Position numbers and translations under genes: made by a program. Under the pieces are notes generated by a model. It saw only the letters and a list, made by a program, of their open reading frames with translations. It was not told the DNA's origin and searched no databases. Of a stretch of 64,000 bases of DNA, positions 17,161 to 26,072 are shown in pieces (positions within the stretch are counted from its first letter, which is position 1; every line of letters starts with the position of its first letter). The stretch comes from Mycolicibacterium septicum DSM 44393 (GTDB lineage Bacteria > Actinomycetota > Actinomycetes > Mycobacteriales > Mycobacteriaceae). The stretch is taken from positions 4,136,339 through 4,200,338 of the forward strand of contig NZ_HG322951.1 in NCBI RefSeq assembly GCF_000455325.1, read 5' to 3'.

Positions 17161-18482
17161 CGCCCGCCTTCGGCCGGTACCGGCGGCCCGAAACTGGGCG
17201 GCGGGAGTTCCCCTGGTGCGGGGGCCGATGCGGGTGGTCCCGGCGGCGGTCCACCCGGCGGCGGAGCGGGCAGTGGTTCCCGGTACGGATAACGCGGATC
17301 TCCCGGCTTGCCGGTGATCGCGTCGGGCAGGTACAGGTTCGGTTCCCCACCCTGTCCGGTGCGCGGGTACGGCATCGGCAGCGGCGGGGTACCCGGCTGG
17401 CCGGTACCCGGGTCGACCAGTTGCGACGGCAGCAGCACATTGGGATCCAGGCCCAGATCGGAGAACGCGGAATCGACGAAGGGCTGGGCGATCTGCCCGG
17501 GCAGCAGGTTGACCAGCGACGCCTTGAAGAACGGTCCCGCCCCGAGCACTTCACCGAACGACATCGCATAGCGGCGCAGCAGATACAGCGTGCGCTGCAG
17601 TTCGCCCTTGCGGTTGTCCAGGATCTCCAGCACGCCGTTGAGCTTGTCGACGGCGGGTTTGAGTTGCGTGCGGTTGTCGGCGACCAGACCCGAGATCTGG
17701 TGTGACACCGCGGTGAGGTTGTTCATCAGCGCGTCGACCGAGTCACGTTGGGACAGCAGTTCGGCCAGGAGTGCGTTGGTGGTCACCACCAGGTTGGCGA
17801 TCTGGTCGCTGCGCTTGGCGAGCACACCGGTGACCTTGTTGGCGTTGGCCAACAGGTTGCGCAGCTGGGCGTCACGGGCGTTGAGCGTGTCCGAGAACCG
17901 GGCCACGCCTTGAAGCGCGAGTTTCAGATCCGGTGGGGTGTCGCGGAACGTGTCCGCCAATGTGGTGAGCGCCGAGGACAACTGCGTGGTGTCCAGTCCG
18001 CTGATCGTGGTGGTCAGATCCCCCAGCGCGGAGGGCAGGTCGTAGGGCGAGGTGGTCCGTTCGATCGGGATGGGTCCGGTCAGGGTGCCGTCGCCTCGGG
18101 AGGTCAGCTCGAGCACCTTGGTTCCGAGCACGGTCTCGGTCTTGATCGCCGCCTCCGTGCGCTCGCCCAGTTCGACGCCGTCGCGGACGGTGAAGTCCAC
18201 CAGCACCCGGGCGCCCTGGAGCCGAACCTGCGCGACCCGACCCACGCTCAGGCCCGAAACCCGCACGTCGCTACCGGATTTGATGCCGCCGGCCTCTGAG
18301 AAGTAGGCAGAGTAGTCGGAGGTGCCCTTGATGAACGGAATCTTGTCGTAGGAGAAGGCCGCCAGCACCGCGGCAGCGAGCAGGAGGATGGCCACGGCAC
18401 CGACGGCCGGCCGGCTACGCTCTGCCAGCGGCTTGATCGTGGGCCACTTGATGGTGAACCGCTTGAGTGTCAGTCGCGTCAT
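17157..18482 (-). CDS. mceC: Mce family protein MceC
   Basis: 441 residues from the ATG at 18482, which overlaps the mceB stop (ATGA); a longer frame upstream lies within mceB and was rejected. It has a membrane helix (about 28-48), an MCE domain (SGSDVRVSGLSVGRVAQVRL near 70-90), a helical barrel-forming region and a long Pro-rich C-terminal tail typical of C subunits. Confidence 0.92.
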   Translation of the reverse strand: MTRLTLKRFTIKWPTIKPLAERSRPAVGAVAILLLAAAVLAAFSYDKIPFIKGTSDYSAYFSEAGGIKSGSDVRVSGLSVGRVAQVRLQGARVLVDFTVRDGVELGERTEAAIKTETVLGTKVLELTSRGDGTLTGPIPIERTTSPYDLPSALGDLTTTISGLDTTQLSSALTTLADTFRDTPPDLKLALQGVARFSDTLNARDAQLRNLLANANKVTGVLAKRSDQIANLVVTTNALLAELLSQRDSVDALMNNLTAVSHQISGLVADNRTQLKPAVDKLNGVLEILDNRKGELQRTLYLLRRYAMSFGEVLGAGPFFKASLVNLLPGQIAQPFVDSAFSDLGLDPNVLLPSQLVDPGTGQPGTPPLPMPYPRTGQGGEPNLYLPDAITGKPGDPRYPYREPLPAPPPGGPPPGPPASAPAPGELPPPSFGPPVPAEGGR

Positions 18483-19507
18483 TTCGGCGTGCACCGTCCC
18501 GAATCCTGGCCGGCGAGTTTGACATACACCGGCTGGCCGCCTTTTCCGTTGAGCTTGAGAATCGCGTCGCACAGGTAGAAGCCGAAATAGTCGCCGTAGA
18601 GCCCGTTCCTGGCGAGCACCTGGTAGGCGTCGGGCAGGGTCTTGACCAGGTCGTCCACGTAGTCCCGGTCGGCCATGATCTGCCCGGAGAACCGATCCGT
18701 CTGGGTCACGGCCTCTTTGATCGGTTCGCGCGCGGTGGTCAGCAGGTCGGCCACCGAGCCGGCGGCCGCGTTGATGTAGGCCGTCCCGGTGGCGATGTCG
18801 GATTTGCGTTCGGCCAGCCCGGCCACCAGCTCCGACAGCTTGTCGAGACCTTCGGCGAACTGTTCGTCGCGTTCGGCGAACGTGCCGAGCACGGTGTTGA
18901 GGTTGGTGATCACCTGACCGATCAGCTGGTCGCGCCCGGCCAGCGTGGTGGTCAGCGCCGAGGTCTGGGCCAGTACCGACGAGATGGTGCCGCCCTGCCC
19001 CTGGAACACCTTCAGCAGTTCCCCGGACAGCGCGTTGACCTGATCCGGGTCCAGCGCACGGAACAACGGCCGGAATCCGCCGATCAGGGCGTCGACGTCC
19101 AGTGCGGGCGATGTGCGCTCCAGCGGAATCGACTGTCCCGGCTGAAGTTTGCGAACAGATCCGGGTCCCTCGTCCAGGGACAGGTAGCGGTCGCCGATCA
19201 GGTTCTCGTAACGCACCGCGGCGCGGGTTCCCTCGGTCAGCGTCAGGGTCTTGTCGATGGCGAAGTCGACGGTGACTGTCCCGTCCTTGTGCAGCGTGAG
19301 GTCTTTGACCTTGCCGACCTCGACGCCGGCGATGCGCACGAAATTGCCGCCCTTGAGCCCGGACACATTGGTGAACACCGCGCTGTAGGAGGCGCGTGAA
19401 TCGAACCGGAACTGTCCGAACACGGTCACCAGGATGAAGGTGAAGACCAGGCTCAGTGCGGTGAACAGCACCACCCGCGTCGCGACGCGGAAAGTCGCGC
19501 GCCTCAT
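18479..19507 (-). CDS. mceB: Mce family protein MceB
   Basis: 342 residues with an N-terminal membrane helix (about 10-32), an MCE domain (KGGNFVRIAGVEVGKVKDL near 52-70) and a helical region; the C-terminus carries two Cys in YLCDAILKLN and GRCTPK, as usual for MceB. ATG at 19507 overlaps the mceA stop. No Pro-rich tail. Confidence 0.92.
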   Translation of the reverse strand: MRRATFRVATRVVLFTALSLVFTFILVTVFGQFRFDSRASYSAVFTNVSGLKGGNFVRIAGVEVGKVKDLTLHKDGTVTVDFAIDKTLTLTEGTRAAVRYENLIGDRYLSLDEGPGSVRKLQPGQSIPLERTSPALDVDALIGGFRPLFRALDPDQVNALSGELLKVFQGQGGTISSVLAQTSALTTTLAGRDQLIGQVITNLNTVLGTFAERDEQFAEGLDKLSELVAGLAERKSDIATGTAYINAAAGSVADLLTTAREPIKEAVTQTDRFSGQIMADRDYVDDLVKTLPDAYQVLARNGLYGDYFGFYLCDAILKLNGKGGQPVYVKLAGQDSGRCTPK

Positions 19508-20883
19508 GGCTGTCCCTCCTGTGGTGCCGGTGACGGACCTGGCGGAGGGCCCGGTGGCGGTGGGTAGAGCGGCGCTCCGTCGGGCCCGTATTCGGGTGCG
19601 CCGTAGGCGGGTGCGCCCGGGTACGGCGGCAACGGACCGGGCGCGGGCGCGCCCGGATAGCGGATGCTCGGCGGTTCCGGCACCGCGCGGGTGACCGGGA
19701 AATAGTTGGCCCAGCCGGGAAATCCGATGCCCGGATTGGGCCGGACGTCGAGTCCCGTGCCGAACCCGGTGTCGGTCACCAGGTACTTAACCGGGAAGTT
19801 CTTGCTGACGTCCGGCAGCGAGCCGCAACTCGGCCCGCCACCGGGCCCGCCCGTGGCGTTGACCACCGGAAGGTTGTCCGGATACCGGTAGGGATCGTCG
19901 CCGGCCAGCAGGGCCGCGTCCATGATCACCGATTTTCCGTTACCGCCCAGTGCATCCCGGCCACCGTGTTCGAGGAACCAGACCGCCCCCTGGAACAGGC
20001 AGGTGTAGGTGGGCGAGTACTTCATGAACAGTGCGGTGGTCGGATCGAGCAGGTTCAGCGCACGCACGAGGTTGGGTTGGTTTGCGCCGAGAGTGTCGAT
20101 GCCCGAGCGGGAGAAGCCGACCGCGGACAGCAGGAGTTCGTCGAGTGCCCCGGCGTGGGTGCTGATGGTGTTCGCCGTCGTCGAGAAGGAGTCCAGGACC
20201 GACAGGATGTCTTGCGCGGCAACGGAGTATGCCTGGGTCGTCTTTCCGAACAACTGCCAGTCCTGACGGATGGTGTCCATCCGGGGGTTAACCGCGAGCA
20301 GCACCTTGTTGGCGTCGGTGATGGCCTGGCCGATGACTTCCCCTTTGCCCCGCAGGGATTCGCCGACGGCGGCGAGGACCGCGTTGAGTTTCGCCGGGTC
20401 GATCGCGGTGACAACGGACTGCAGGTTTTCGAACACGGTGTTGACCTCGACGGTGACGTTGCGCGAGTGCAGCACCGCGCCCGGTCGGAGCGGCTCGGGA
20501 CTCGCACCGCCGTCCGGGACGATGAGGTCGACATATTTGGCACCGAAGGCGGTGCTGGATTTGATCTCCGCCTCGACGTTGCCGGGGAGGTACGCGAAAT
20601 CGTCGGGATCGATCTTGAGTCTGAGCCTCGCGCCGGCCTCCCCCGCGGTGGCTTCGGCTGCGATGGACGAGACTTCGCCGATCTGGACACCTCGAAGCTT
20701 GACCTTGGCGCCGTCCTCCATGACCAGGCCGGCCCGATCGGAGACCAGGGTGAGCGGGACGGTACGGCGCAGCGTGCCGGTGAACAGCAGTGCGGTCAGG
20801 GCGGTCACGGCCACGATCACGATGACCAGGACCGGAGCCCACCAGATCGGGTCGATCTTTTCTCGCCGGGGTGAATTGGTCAT
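19504..20883 (-). CDS. mceA: Mce family protein MceA
   Basis: 459 residues. The N-terminal membrane helix (about 15-36) leads into the MCE domain (MEDGAKVKLRGVQIGEVSSI near 55-74), a helical segment with a tubular-assembly appearance, and a Pro/Gly/Tyr-rich tail. It begins 5 bp after yrbEB, as expected for the first mce gene in the operon. Confidence 0.93.
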   Translation of the reverse strand: MTNSPRREKIDPIWWAPVLVIVIVAVTALTALLFTGTLRRTVPLTLVSDRAGLVMEDGAKVKLRGVQIGEVSSIAAEATAGEAGARLRLKIDPDDFAYLPGNVEAEIKSSTAFGAKYVDLIVPDGGASPEPLRPGAVLHSRNVTVEVNTVFENLQSVVTAIDPAKLNAVLAAVGESLRGKGEVIGQAITDANKVLLAVNPRMDTIRQDWQLFGKTTQAYSVAAQDILSVLDSFSTTANTISTHAGALDELLLSAVGFSRSGIDTLGANQPNLVRALNLLDPTTALFMKYSPTYTCLFQGAVWFLEHGGRDALGGNGKSVIMDAALLAGDDPYRYPDNLPVVNATGGPGGGPSCGSLPDVSKNFPVKYLVTDTGFGTGLDVRPNPGIGFPGWANYFPVTRAVPEPPSIRYPGAPAPGPLPPYPGAPAYGAPEYGPDGAPLYPPPPGPPPGPSPAPQEGQP

Positions 20884-20888
20884 CGCGG

Positions 20889-21731
20889 CTACCCCGACAG
20901 GTGGAAGTTTCCGGACTGCCCGTACACGGACAGTGTGATGGTCAACAGGATGAACACCCCGGCGGTGATCGAGGTGCGGACCGCGCGGCCGACAGCTTCA
21001 CCGACGCCGGCGGGTCCACCGGTGGCGGTGTAGCCGTAATAGGTGTGGATCGCCATCACCGCAGCCGCCATCGCGAGCGCCTCGGTGAACGACCACACCA
21101 GGTCGGCCGGGTGCAGGAACGTGGTGAAGTAGTGGTCGTACACACCCCGCGACTGGCCGTAGATGATCGTGGTGCCGAACCTGGTGGCCAGAAACGACAT
21201 CAACACCGCGACCGTGTAGATGGGCACCACCGCCATCACCCCCGCGACGATGCGGGTGGACGCCAGGTAGGTGATCGCCCGGATGCCCATCACTTCCAGC
21301 GCGTCGATCTCCTCGTTGATCCGCATGGCGCCCAGTTGCGCGGTGGCACCGGCGCCGATGGTGGCGGCCAGTGCCACACCCGCGGTCGCGGGAGCGATGA
21401 ACCGGACATTGAGAAAGGCGCCCAGAAACCCGGTGAGAGCTTCGATTCCGACGTTGGACAGCGTGTTGTAGCCCTGGACGGCGATCAGCGCACCGGTGGT
21501 CAGGGTCAGGAACCCGACGATCACGACGGTACCGCCGATCACCGCGAGCGCCCCGGTGCCCATGCCCATCGTGGCGATCAGCCGAAGAACCTCGCCCGGA
21601 TAGCGCCGCAACGCATCCCCGGTGGACAACAGCGCCTGGCCGTAGAAGGCGGTCTGCTCCCCCACGCGGCGGGTGCCGTCCACGGCCCGGTTCAGGATTT
21701 CGGGCCCGCGGTCCTCGGAAGTGGTTGTCAC
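20889..21731 (-). CDS. yrbEB: YrbE (MlaE-like) permease subunit B
   Basis: 280-residue integral membrane ABC permease of the MlaE/YrbE family. The GTG at 21731 overlaps the stop of yrbEA as GTGA. The EQ-loop-like stretch MRINEEIDALEVMGI (about 150-165), which contacts the ATPase in this family, is present, with about five hydrophobic segments. It pairs with yrbEA to form the inner-membrane part of the Mce importer; the ATPase (Mkl) is encoded elsewhere. Confidence 0.93.
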   Translation of the reverse strand: MTTTSEDRGPEILNRAVDGTRRVGEQTAFYGQALLSTGDALRRYPGEVLRLIATMGMGTGALAVIGGTVVIVGFLTLTTGALIAVQGYNTLSNVGIEALTGFLGAFLNVRFIAPATAGVALAATIGAGATAQLGAMRINEEIDALEVMGIRAITYLASTRIVAGVMAVVPIYTVAVLMSFLATRFGTTIIYGQSRGVYDHYFTTFLHPADLVWSFTEALAMAAAVMAIHTYYGYTATGGPAGVGEAVGRAVRTSITAGVFILLTITLSVYGQSGNFHLSG

Positions 21732-22490
21732 GGAGCCACCTTCACGCCGAAGGCGGTGGCAAGGATGTTGATGAAGAACAGCGCCATGAAGGCGAACACC
21801 ACGGTCTCGTTGACCGCGTTGCCGACAGCCGTCGGGCCGCCGCCCACCGAAAGCCCCTTGTAGCAGGCGATCAGGCCGGCCGACAGCCCGAACAGCAGCG
21901 CCTTGACCAGGGACACCACAACCTGCGGCAGGCCGGTCAGCAGCGTCAGACCGGCGACGAAGGCTCCGGGCGTGACGTGCTGGACGTAGACCACGAACAC
22001 GTAGCTGCCGGTGAGCCCGACCACCGCGACCACCGAATACAGCATCAGTGCAACGAAAAGTCGCGGCGATCACGCGCGGCACCACGAGCGCCTGGACCGG
22101 GTTGACCCCGATCACCTTCATCGCGTCGATCTCCTCGCGGATGGTCCGCGCGCCCAGATCTGCGCACATCGCGGTGGCGGCAGCGCCGGACACCACGATC
22201 GCGGTCACCACCGGACCGACCTGGGTCACCGATGCCAGGGCGGCACCGGCACCGGACAGGTCACCGGCGCCCACCTCGAGCAGAACGATGTTGAGGGTGA
22301 ACACGATCAGCACCGTGTACGGGATGGACAGCACGACGGTGGGCACGATCGACACCCGGGCCACGAACCAGATCTGATCGAGCAGCTCGCGCCAGGCGAA
22401 CGGCGGGCGCGCCATCGCGGCGAAGGTCTCGCCGGCCAGGACGACGAAATCGCCGACCGCGAAAGCGGGTTTGGCCCAGGCGATCCCCAT
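21728..22490 (-). pseudogene. yrbEA: YrbE (MlaE-like) permease subunit A, one-base frameshift
   Basis: First gene of the mce operon. From the ATG at 22490 the protein reads as a normal YrbEA through VPRVIAATF, including the IREEIDAMKVIGVNP coupling loop. The frame then breaks at a run of four A (22056-22059, plus strand). Removing one A gives ATFVALMLYSVVAVV and a continuous 253-residue protein ending at 21728, the normal family size. As given, the protein is truncated and out of frame before its last membrane helices, which would disable the whole Mce importer unless bypassed. A sequencing error in the homopolymer is the simplest alternative. Confidence 0.88.
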
Positions 22491-22642
22491 CAGGACCGAC
22501 TGCCGAGGAAGACGGGCACGGGGTTACCCCGATCGCCGCGGGGCATCGACGCATGACGGCGACAGCGGCGTCGTTGCCGCGCTGTCCGAGCACTCCCGTG
22601 CGGATCCCACATTCATTCCCATCGTCGCCGAGCCTGGGCGGG

Positions 22643-22671
22643 AGGTTAGGAGTGGGCCGATTAGCTGTCAA
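22643..22671 (-). promoter_or_regulatory. Predicted mce operon promoter
   Basis: On the minus strand TTGACA (22671-22666) and TAACCT (22648-22643) are separated by exactly 17 bp, a good sigma-A-type pair. A second TTGAC lies 10 bp upstream of the -35. Transcription would start near 22636, leaving a ~145-nt leader before the yrbEA ATG. The rest of the 343-bp gap (22491-22833) shows no coding sequence. Confidence 0.5.
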
Positions 22672-22833
22672 CGCACGTCAACGGGAAACATGGCCGTCAA
22701 TTACCGATACTCGCTGGCTGCAACGTTTGCGCGGGTTCGGCTCAGGCCGATCAAATCAGGACGATCCGAGTTGTTGCGGGCGGGCCTGGTCGCGCGGAGG
22801 ATGCCCGCGCCCTGCCCCGGCCTGGAGCTGCGG

Positions 22834-23040
22834 TCAGACCCCGACGATCGGCCTGGCGAGCTCCGCTCGCGCACGCCGTTCCACCAGCAACGGCACGAAC
22901 TCGCGGATGGGGCTGGACTGGAAGCGCTCCTGGGCGCGGCGGACGCAGCCCGTGATGTCCTCATCGGACGTGTCGGGATAGGCCACCCCGAGGCGGATCA
23001 GCAGTTCGGCGATCATGATGTCTTCGCTGATCCTGACCAT
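22834..23040 (-). CDS. Small three-helix-bundle dimerization domain protein
   Basis: 68-residue protein with an ATG at 23040. It carries the conserved C-terminal core IREFVPLLVERRARAEL and an upstream CVRRAQERF helix, the pattern annotated as three-helix bundle dimerization domain in mycobacteria. Function unknown; possibly a small DNA- or protein-binding helper. It lies upstream of the mce promoter on the same strand but separated from yrbEA by 343 bp. Confidence 0.75.
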   Translation of the reverse strand: MVRISEDIMIAELLIRLGVAYPDTSDEDITGCVRRAQERFQSSPIREFVPLLVERRARAELARPIVGV

Positions 23041-23124
23041 GGCTTCAGAATCCGCTGGACCTTCCCGTTAGTCAAGATCTGGGGAAGTGAGCGGAACAGA
23101 GACACAGATGGCACGATCCGTAAC

Positions 23125-23376
23125 GTGAATCACTCCGCCGACACCGCGCAGGCTCAGTCCCTTCTGGGTGAGTTGTGGCGGCACGTGGAGGACGTGTCGA
23201 CGCGCCTGGAGAAGGCGGAGCGGCGCAAGCGCCGAGCGTCGGCATGCGATCGCCGCGAGGTCGGCAAGTTGCGTGCCGATCTGTACGAGACGCATCACCT
23301 GATCGACGCCATTCATCGCAGGTTCCCCGAAACCTGCCCGCACCGCGAAGCCGAGACCGCACCGGGCGGGCCCTGA
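23125..23376 (+). CDS. Small conserved coiled-coil protein, unknown function
   Basis: 83-residue protein from a GTG at 23125. It is highly charged and helical, with an Arg/Lys-rich centre (EKAERRKRRASACDRRE) and an LIDAIHRRFPET ending, and has no signal or membrane segment. Divergent from the preceding small gene with 84 bp between starts. The start is tentative because no ATG lies in frame nearby. Confidence 0.55.
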   Translation: MNHSADTAQAQSLLGELWRHVEDVSTRLEKAERRKRRASACDRREVGKLRADLYETHHLIDAIHRRFPETCPHREAETAPGGP

Positions 23377-23465
23377 GGGCCCGATTTCGGCCAATTCCGG
23401 GTGCCGTGGAGAAAGACATGAGGTTGCCAGACGCCGTTCCTGTCCCACCGGGCTTGCGACCGCAG

Positions 23466-23471
23466 TAAATT
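23466..23471 (+). promoter_or_regulatory. Putative -10 element, leaderless start
   Basis: TAAATT fits TANNNT and is followed by exactly 6 nt and the GTG at 23478, so the transcript would begin at or next to the start codon. No Shine-Dalgarno is visible, which agrees with leaderless translation. Confidence 0.45.
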
Positions 23472-23477
23472 GCTGCG

Positions 23478-24125
23478 GTGGGGAAACGACGGTTGGCCGG
23501 CGGCAGGGGTCGGTTGCTGGCACTCGCGGTCTCGGTCACCGTTGCCGCGGGCATGGTCTATGTCCAGAACACCGAGTCGAAATGTTGCGCGGAGGTCCCT
23601 GCGGCGCCGCCGCCCGTAGAGCAACAGCAGCAGCAGCCGGCGCCGGCGGCTCATCAAGCCGAGTTGGTGGCGGCCAGCGCACCCGTGGTGGCCCGCGACT
23701 TCCAGTTCTCCCTACCGAAGGGCCCGGCACCCGAGGGCGGCCTACAGGTCAAGACCATCTGGGTGGCCCGCGCCATCGCGGTGATGTTCCCCGAGATCAC
23801 CACCATCGGCGGGTATCGGCAGGATGCGCTGAAGTGGCATCCCAACGGTCTGGCGATCGACGTGATGATCCCGAATTATCACTCCAAGGAGGGCATCGAA
23901 CTCGGTAACCAGATCGCTGGTTTCGCCCTGGCCAACGCCAAGCGCTGGGGTGTGCTGCACGTGATCTGGCGGCAGGGCCTCTATCCGGGCATCGGAGCGC
24001 CGCATTGGACCGCCGACTACGGGAACGAGACCCTCAACCACTTCGACCACGTCCACATCGCCACCGACGGCGGCGGCTACCCCACGGGCCACGAAACCTA
24101 TTTCATCGGCTCCATGACGCGCTAG
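23478..24125 (+). CDS. Secreted ARB-07466-like (M15-like) protein, paralog 1
   Basis: 215 residues. The N-terminal membrane/signal segment (about 12-30) is followed by a Gln/Pro-rich linker and a C-terminal domain of about 140 residues. That domain contains KWHPNGLAIDVMIPNY and NHFDHVHIATDGGGYP, i.e. a His-x6-Asp and an HxxHxH-like cluster resembling the metal-binding layout of M15-type peptidases (ARB-07466-like C-terminal domain family). Probably exported and acting on the cell wall; activity not established. A second gene with the same domain order lies at 32567. Confidence 0.82.
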   Translation: MGKRRLAGGRGRLLALAVSVTVAAGMVYVQNTESKCCAEVPAAPPPVEQQQQQPAPAAHQAELVAASAPVVARDFQFSLPKGPAPEGGLQVKTIWVARAIAVMFPEITTIGGYRQDALKWHPNGLAIDVMIPNYHSKEGIELGNQIAGFALANAKRWGVLHVIWRQGLYPGIGAPHWTADYGNETLNHFDHVHIATDGGGYPTGHETYFIGSMTR

Positions 24126-24137
24126 GCGTACTCGCGG

Positions 24138-25352
24138 TCAGGCCGCGCTGCTCACGTGCACCGCTGACTCGCCGATCTTGGCCGCGGTGTCGCCGATGAT
24201 GGTTCGCAGCAGGGCTTGTTGCTCGCGTTGTCCGCGGGAGACCGCACGATCCATGCCGCTCGGCGATGCGATCGCCGCGGCGCTGCGCATCAGATTGACC
24301 GGCATCTTCACCAGCGGATACCACGGCGGCATGTAGGCCGGCAGCCCCAGGACACGCATCGCGCTGGGCCCGAGGAACGCACTGGTGATCGACAGGTGCC
24401 GTGCCCACGCCAGGCGGCGACGCAGGCCCCCGATACCGCGGTAGTGCCACGACAGCGGGTCCTCGGCCATCGGAACCGACAGCTGCCGCGTCGTCTCATC
24501 GGGAACGGCCAGCGCGGTGGACGTGTGGTACAGCACGCGGATGCTCTCGCGGAAGGTCTTGGGCAGCCATTCGTCCTCCACGCCGATCAGCCAACCGACA
24601 TAGCGGGTCAGGTGCGCGATGGCGTCGAGTTCGCCTGGCGCAGGGAGGATTCCCATCGCGAGCGAGGCCACCGGCGGTGCGACGAGCGCACCGACCAGAG
24701 TCGCGGCCATATCGGTCTGGTTGACGGGTAGACCCCACTCGTCGGCACGCCAGTCCGGCATCGCCACCACGTGCCGACGCACGAACGCGTGGATCAACCG
24801 CACGTGCAGGGTGGACCGGTACCCGGCCCCAAGGGAGTCGAGGCCGCCGTCGGAGATGACGTCCATCGCCCACTGCATCGTCTCGGCGAAGCGCTTGTTC
24901 GATCCCTTCTCCAGGGCACCCGTGCGCAGCAGGGTCTTGTTGAACCCCGAGAACTGGTAACCGCCGAGCAGAGACACATCGCGCGCGATCGACATCCCGT
25001 CGGAACCGCCCCGGAGCAGTGCGCGCTGCCCTTTGCGCAGCTTGTCCCGGTCCACCCACGCCGGGACCGTCTCGACGCGGGTGAAGAACTCGCGCAACGG
25101 TTCCGGGGCGTCGGGCACGTTGTCGATGCCCTCGGCGAGCGCCTTCTCGAACATGGGACGCATCTGCGCCATCCCCGCCGACGACATCCAGTCGACCAGG
25201 CGGTCCATCGGCTCGTCCCCGACCGTCAATCGCTCGCCGAGCCGGCGCCACTGCCGCGCGTCGGGGTTGCGGACGCCCAGCATCATCGCGAACGTCCGAA
25301 TGGCACCGGGAACGGCAAGTGGCCGTTCGGGATGACGAGCCGGGATGTTCAA
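24138..25352 (-). CDS. MpaB/DUF2236-family oxygenase-like protein
   Basis: 404-residue helical protein of the DUF2236 (latex clearing protein/MpaB-like) family, b-type-heme oxygenase relatives. Visible motifs include RDVSLLGGYQFSGFNKTL, the STLHVRLIHAFVRR stretch (candidate heme/His region) and QTDMAATLVGA. ATG at 25352 with a strong AGGAGGT about 9 nt upstream. It faces the TetR gene across a perfect palindrome and is its probable target. Substrate unknown. Confidence 0.85.
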   Translation of the reverse strand: MNIPARHPERPLAVPGAIRTFAMMLGVRNPDARQWRRLGERLTVGDEPMDRLVDWMSSAGMAQMRPMFEKALAEGIDNVPDAPEPLREFFTRVETVPAWVDRDKLRKGQRALLRGGSDGMSIARDVSLLGGYQFSGFNKTLLRTGALEKGSNKRFAETMQWAMDVISDGGLDSLGAGYRSTLHVRLIHAFVRRHVVAMPDWRADEWGLPVNQTDMAATLVGALVAPPVASLAMGILPAPGELDAIAHLTRYVGWLIGVEDEWLPKTFRESIRVLYHTSTALAVPDETTRQLSVPMAEDPLSWHYRGIGGLRRRLAWARHLSITSAFLGPSAMRVLGLPAYMPPWYPLVKMPVNLMRSAAAIASPSGMDRAVSRGQREQQALLRTIIGDTAAKIGESAVHVSSAA

Positions 25353-25384
25353 CGTGACCTCCTGGACAGAGCCGACCGGGATGA

Positions 25385-25404
25385 CTGACTACGTACGTAG
25401 TCAG
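25385..25404. promoter_or_regulatory. Perfect 20-bp palindrome, predicted TetR operator
   Basis: CTGACTACGTACGTAGTCAG is a perfect inverted repeat centred between 25394 and 25395, in the 80-bp gap between the MpaB-type and TetR genes. It lies 16 bp upstream of a TAGGGT -10-like hexamer (25420-25425) that precedes the TetR ATG by 7 nt. It could control both divergent genes. Confidence 0.75.
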
Positions 25405-25432
25405 AATTTAGGCGCCGGGTAGGGTGCTGTCA

Positions 25433-26071
25433 ATGAAGCGCGTACAGGTGGTGCGCGGCTACGGCGGCGTCAGTGCGGCCGATCGCCGCACGGAACGACG
25501 AGGCAAGCTGCTCGCCGCCGGACGCCAGATCTGGGGCGAATCCGGGATCACCGAGGTGACCGTGCGGGCCGTCTGCACCGCCGCCGGGCTGACCTCGCGC
25601 TACTTCTACGAACAGTTCGAGAGCCGAGACGCCTTGCTGTTCGCCATTTCCGACGACGTGCGGGATCAGCTGCTCACCGCGCTGGTGAACGCGGGCGTCG
25701 GGGACCCGGGCACGCTGTCCGACAAGCTGCGGTCGGCGCTCACCGCGTTCCTCGACATCATCGCGGCCGACCCCCACATCCACCGCATCGCCACCGGCGA
25801 CGTGAGCAGCGTCGCCGGACTGGCAGAACACCGCACACACATCCTGGAGATGATCACCGGCCTGATCGTCCAGCTTGCGCCCGACGTCCTGCATTCCGCG
25901 ACACCGAGCCCTGCCGAGTTGCGCCGCGGCGCACAGTTCATGGTCGGGGGCGTGAACCAGATCATCGAAGCCTGGCTGGCGGATCCCACGGAAACCACCG
26001 AGGAACTCGCGGCCGAATGCGCCGACCTCTGCGTCGCGGTGGTGCGAGGGATCACCCGGTCGGGCGACTAG
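25433..26071 (+). CDS. TetR-family transcriptional regulator
   Basis: 212 residues. The helix-turn-helix lies at about 40-60 (ITEVTVRAVCTAAGL then TSRYFYEQFESRDALL), followed by a helical ligand-binding domain. ATG at 25433 is preferred over a GTG at 25424, which overlaps the -10-like hexamer; the ATG position fits a leaderless transcript. Likely represses itself and the divergent MpaB-type gene through the 20-bp palindrome. Confidence 0.93.
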   Translation: MKRVQVVRGYGGVSAADRRTERRGKLLAAGRQIWGESGITEVTVRAVCTAAGLTSRYFYEQFESRDALLFAISDDVRDQLLTALVNAGVGDPGTLSDKLRSALTAFLDIIAADPHIHRIATGDVSSVAGLAEHRTHILEMITGLIVQLAPDVLHSATPSPAELRRGAQFMVGGVNQIIEAWLADPTETTEELAAECADLCVAVVRGITRSGD

Positions 26072-26072
26072 C

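Noticed and set aside
20889..22490. A 533-residue fused YrbEA-YrbEB protein
   Set aside because: The middle ~100 residues are out-of-frame and the true YrbEA ending is open in the other frame; a one-base insertion explains it.
23071..23554. Antisense frames over the small gene and signal-peptide region
   Set aside because: No start signal and they overlap a better supported plus-strand pair.
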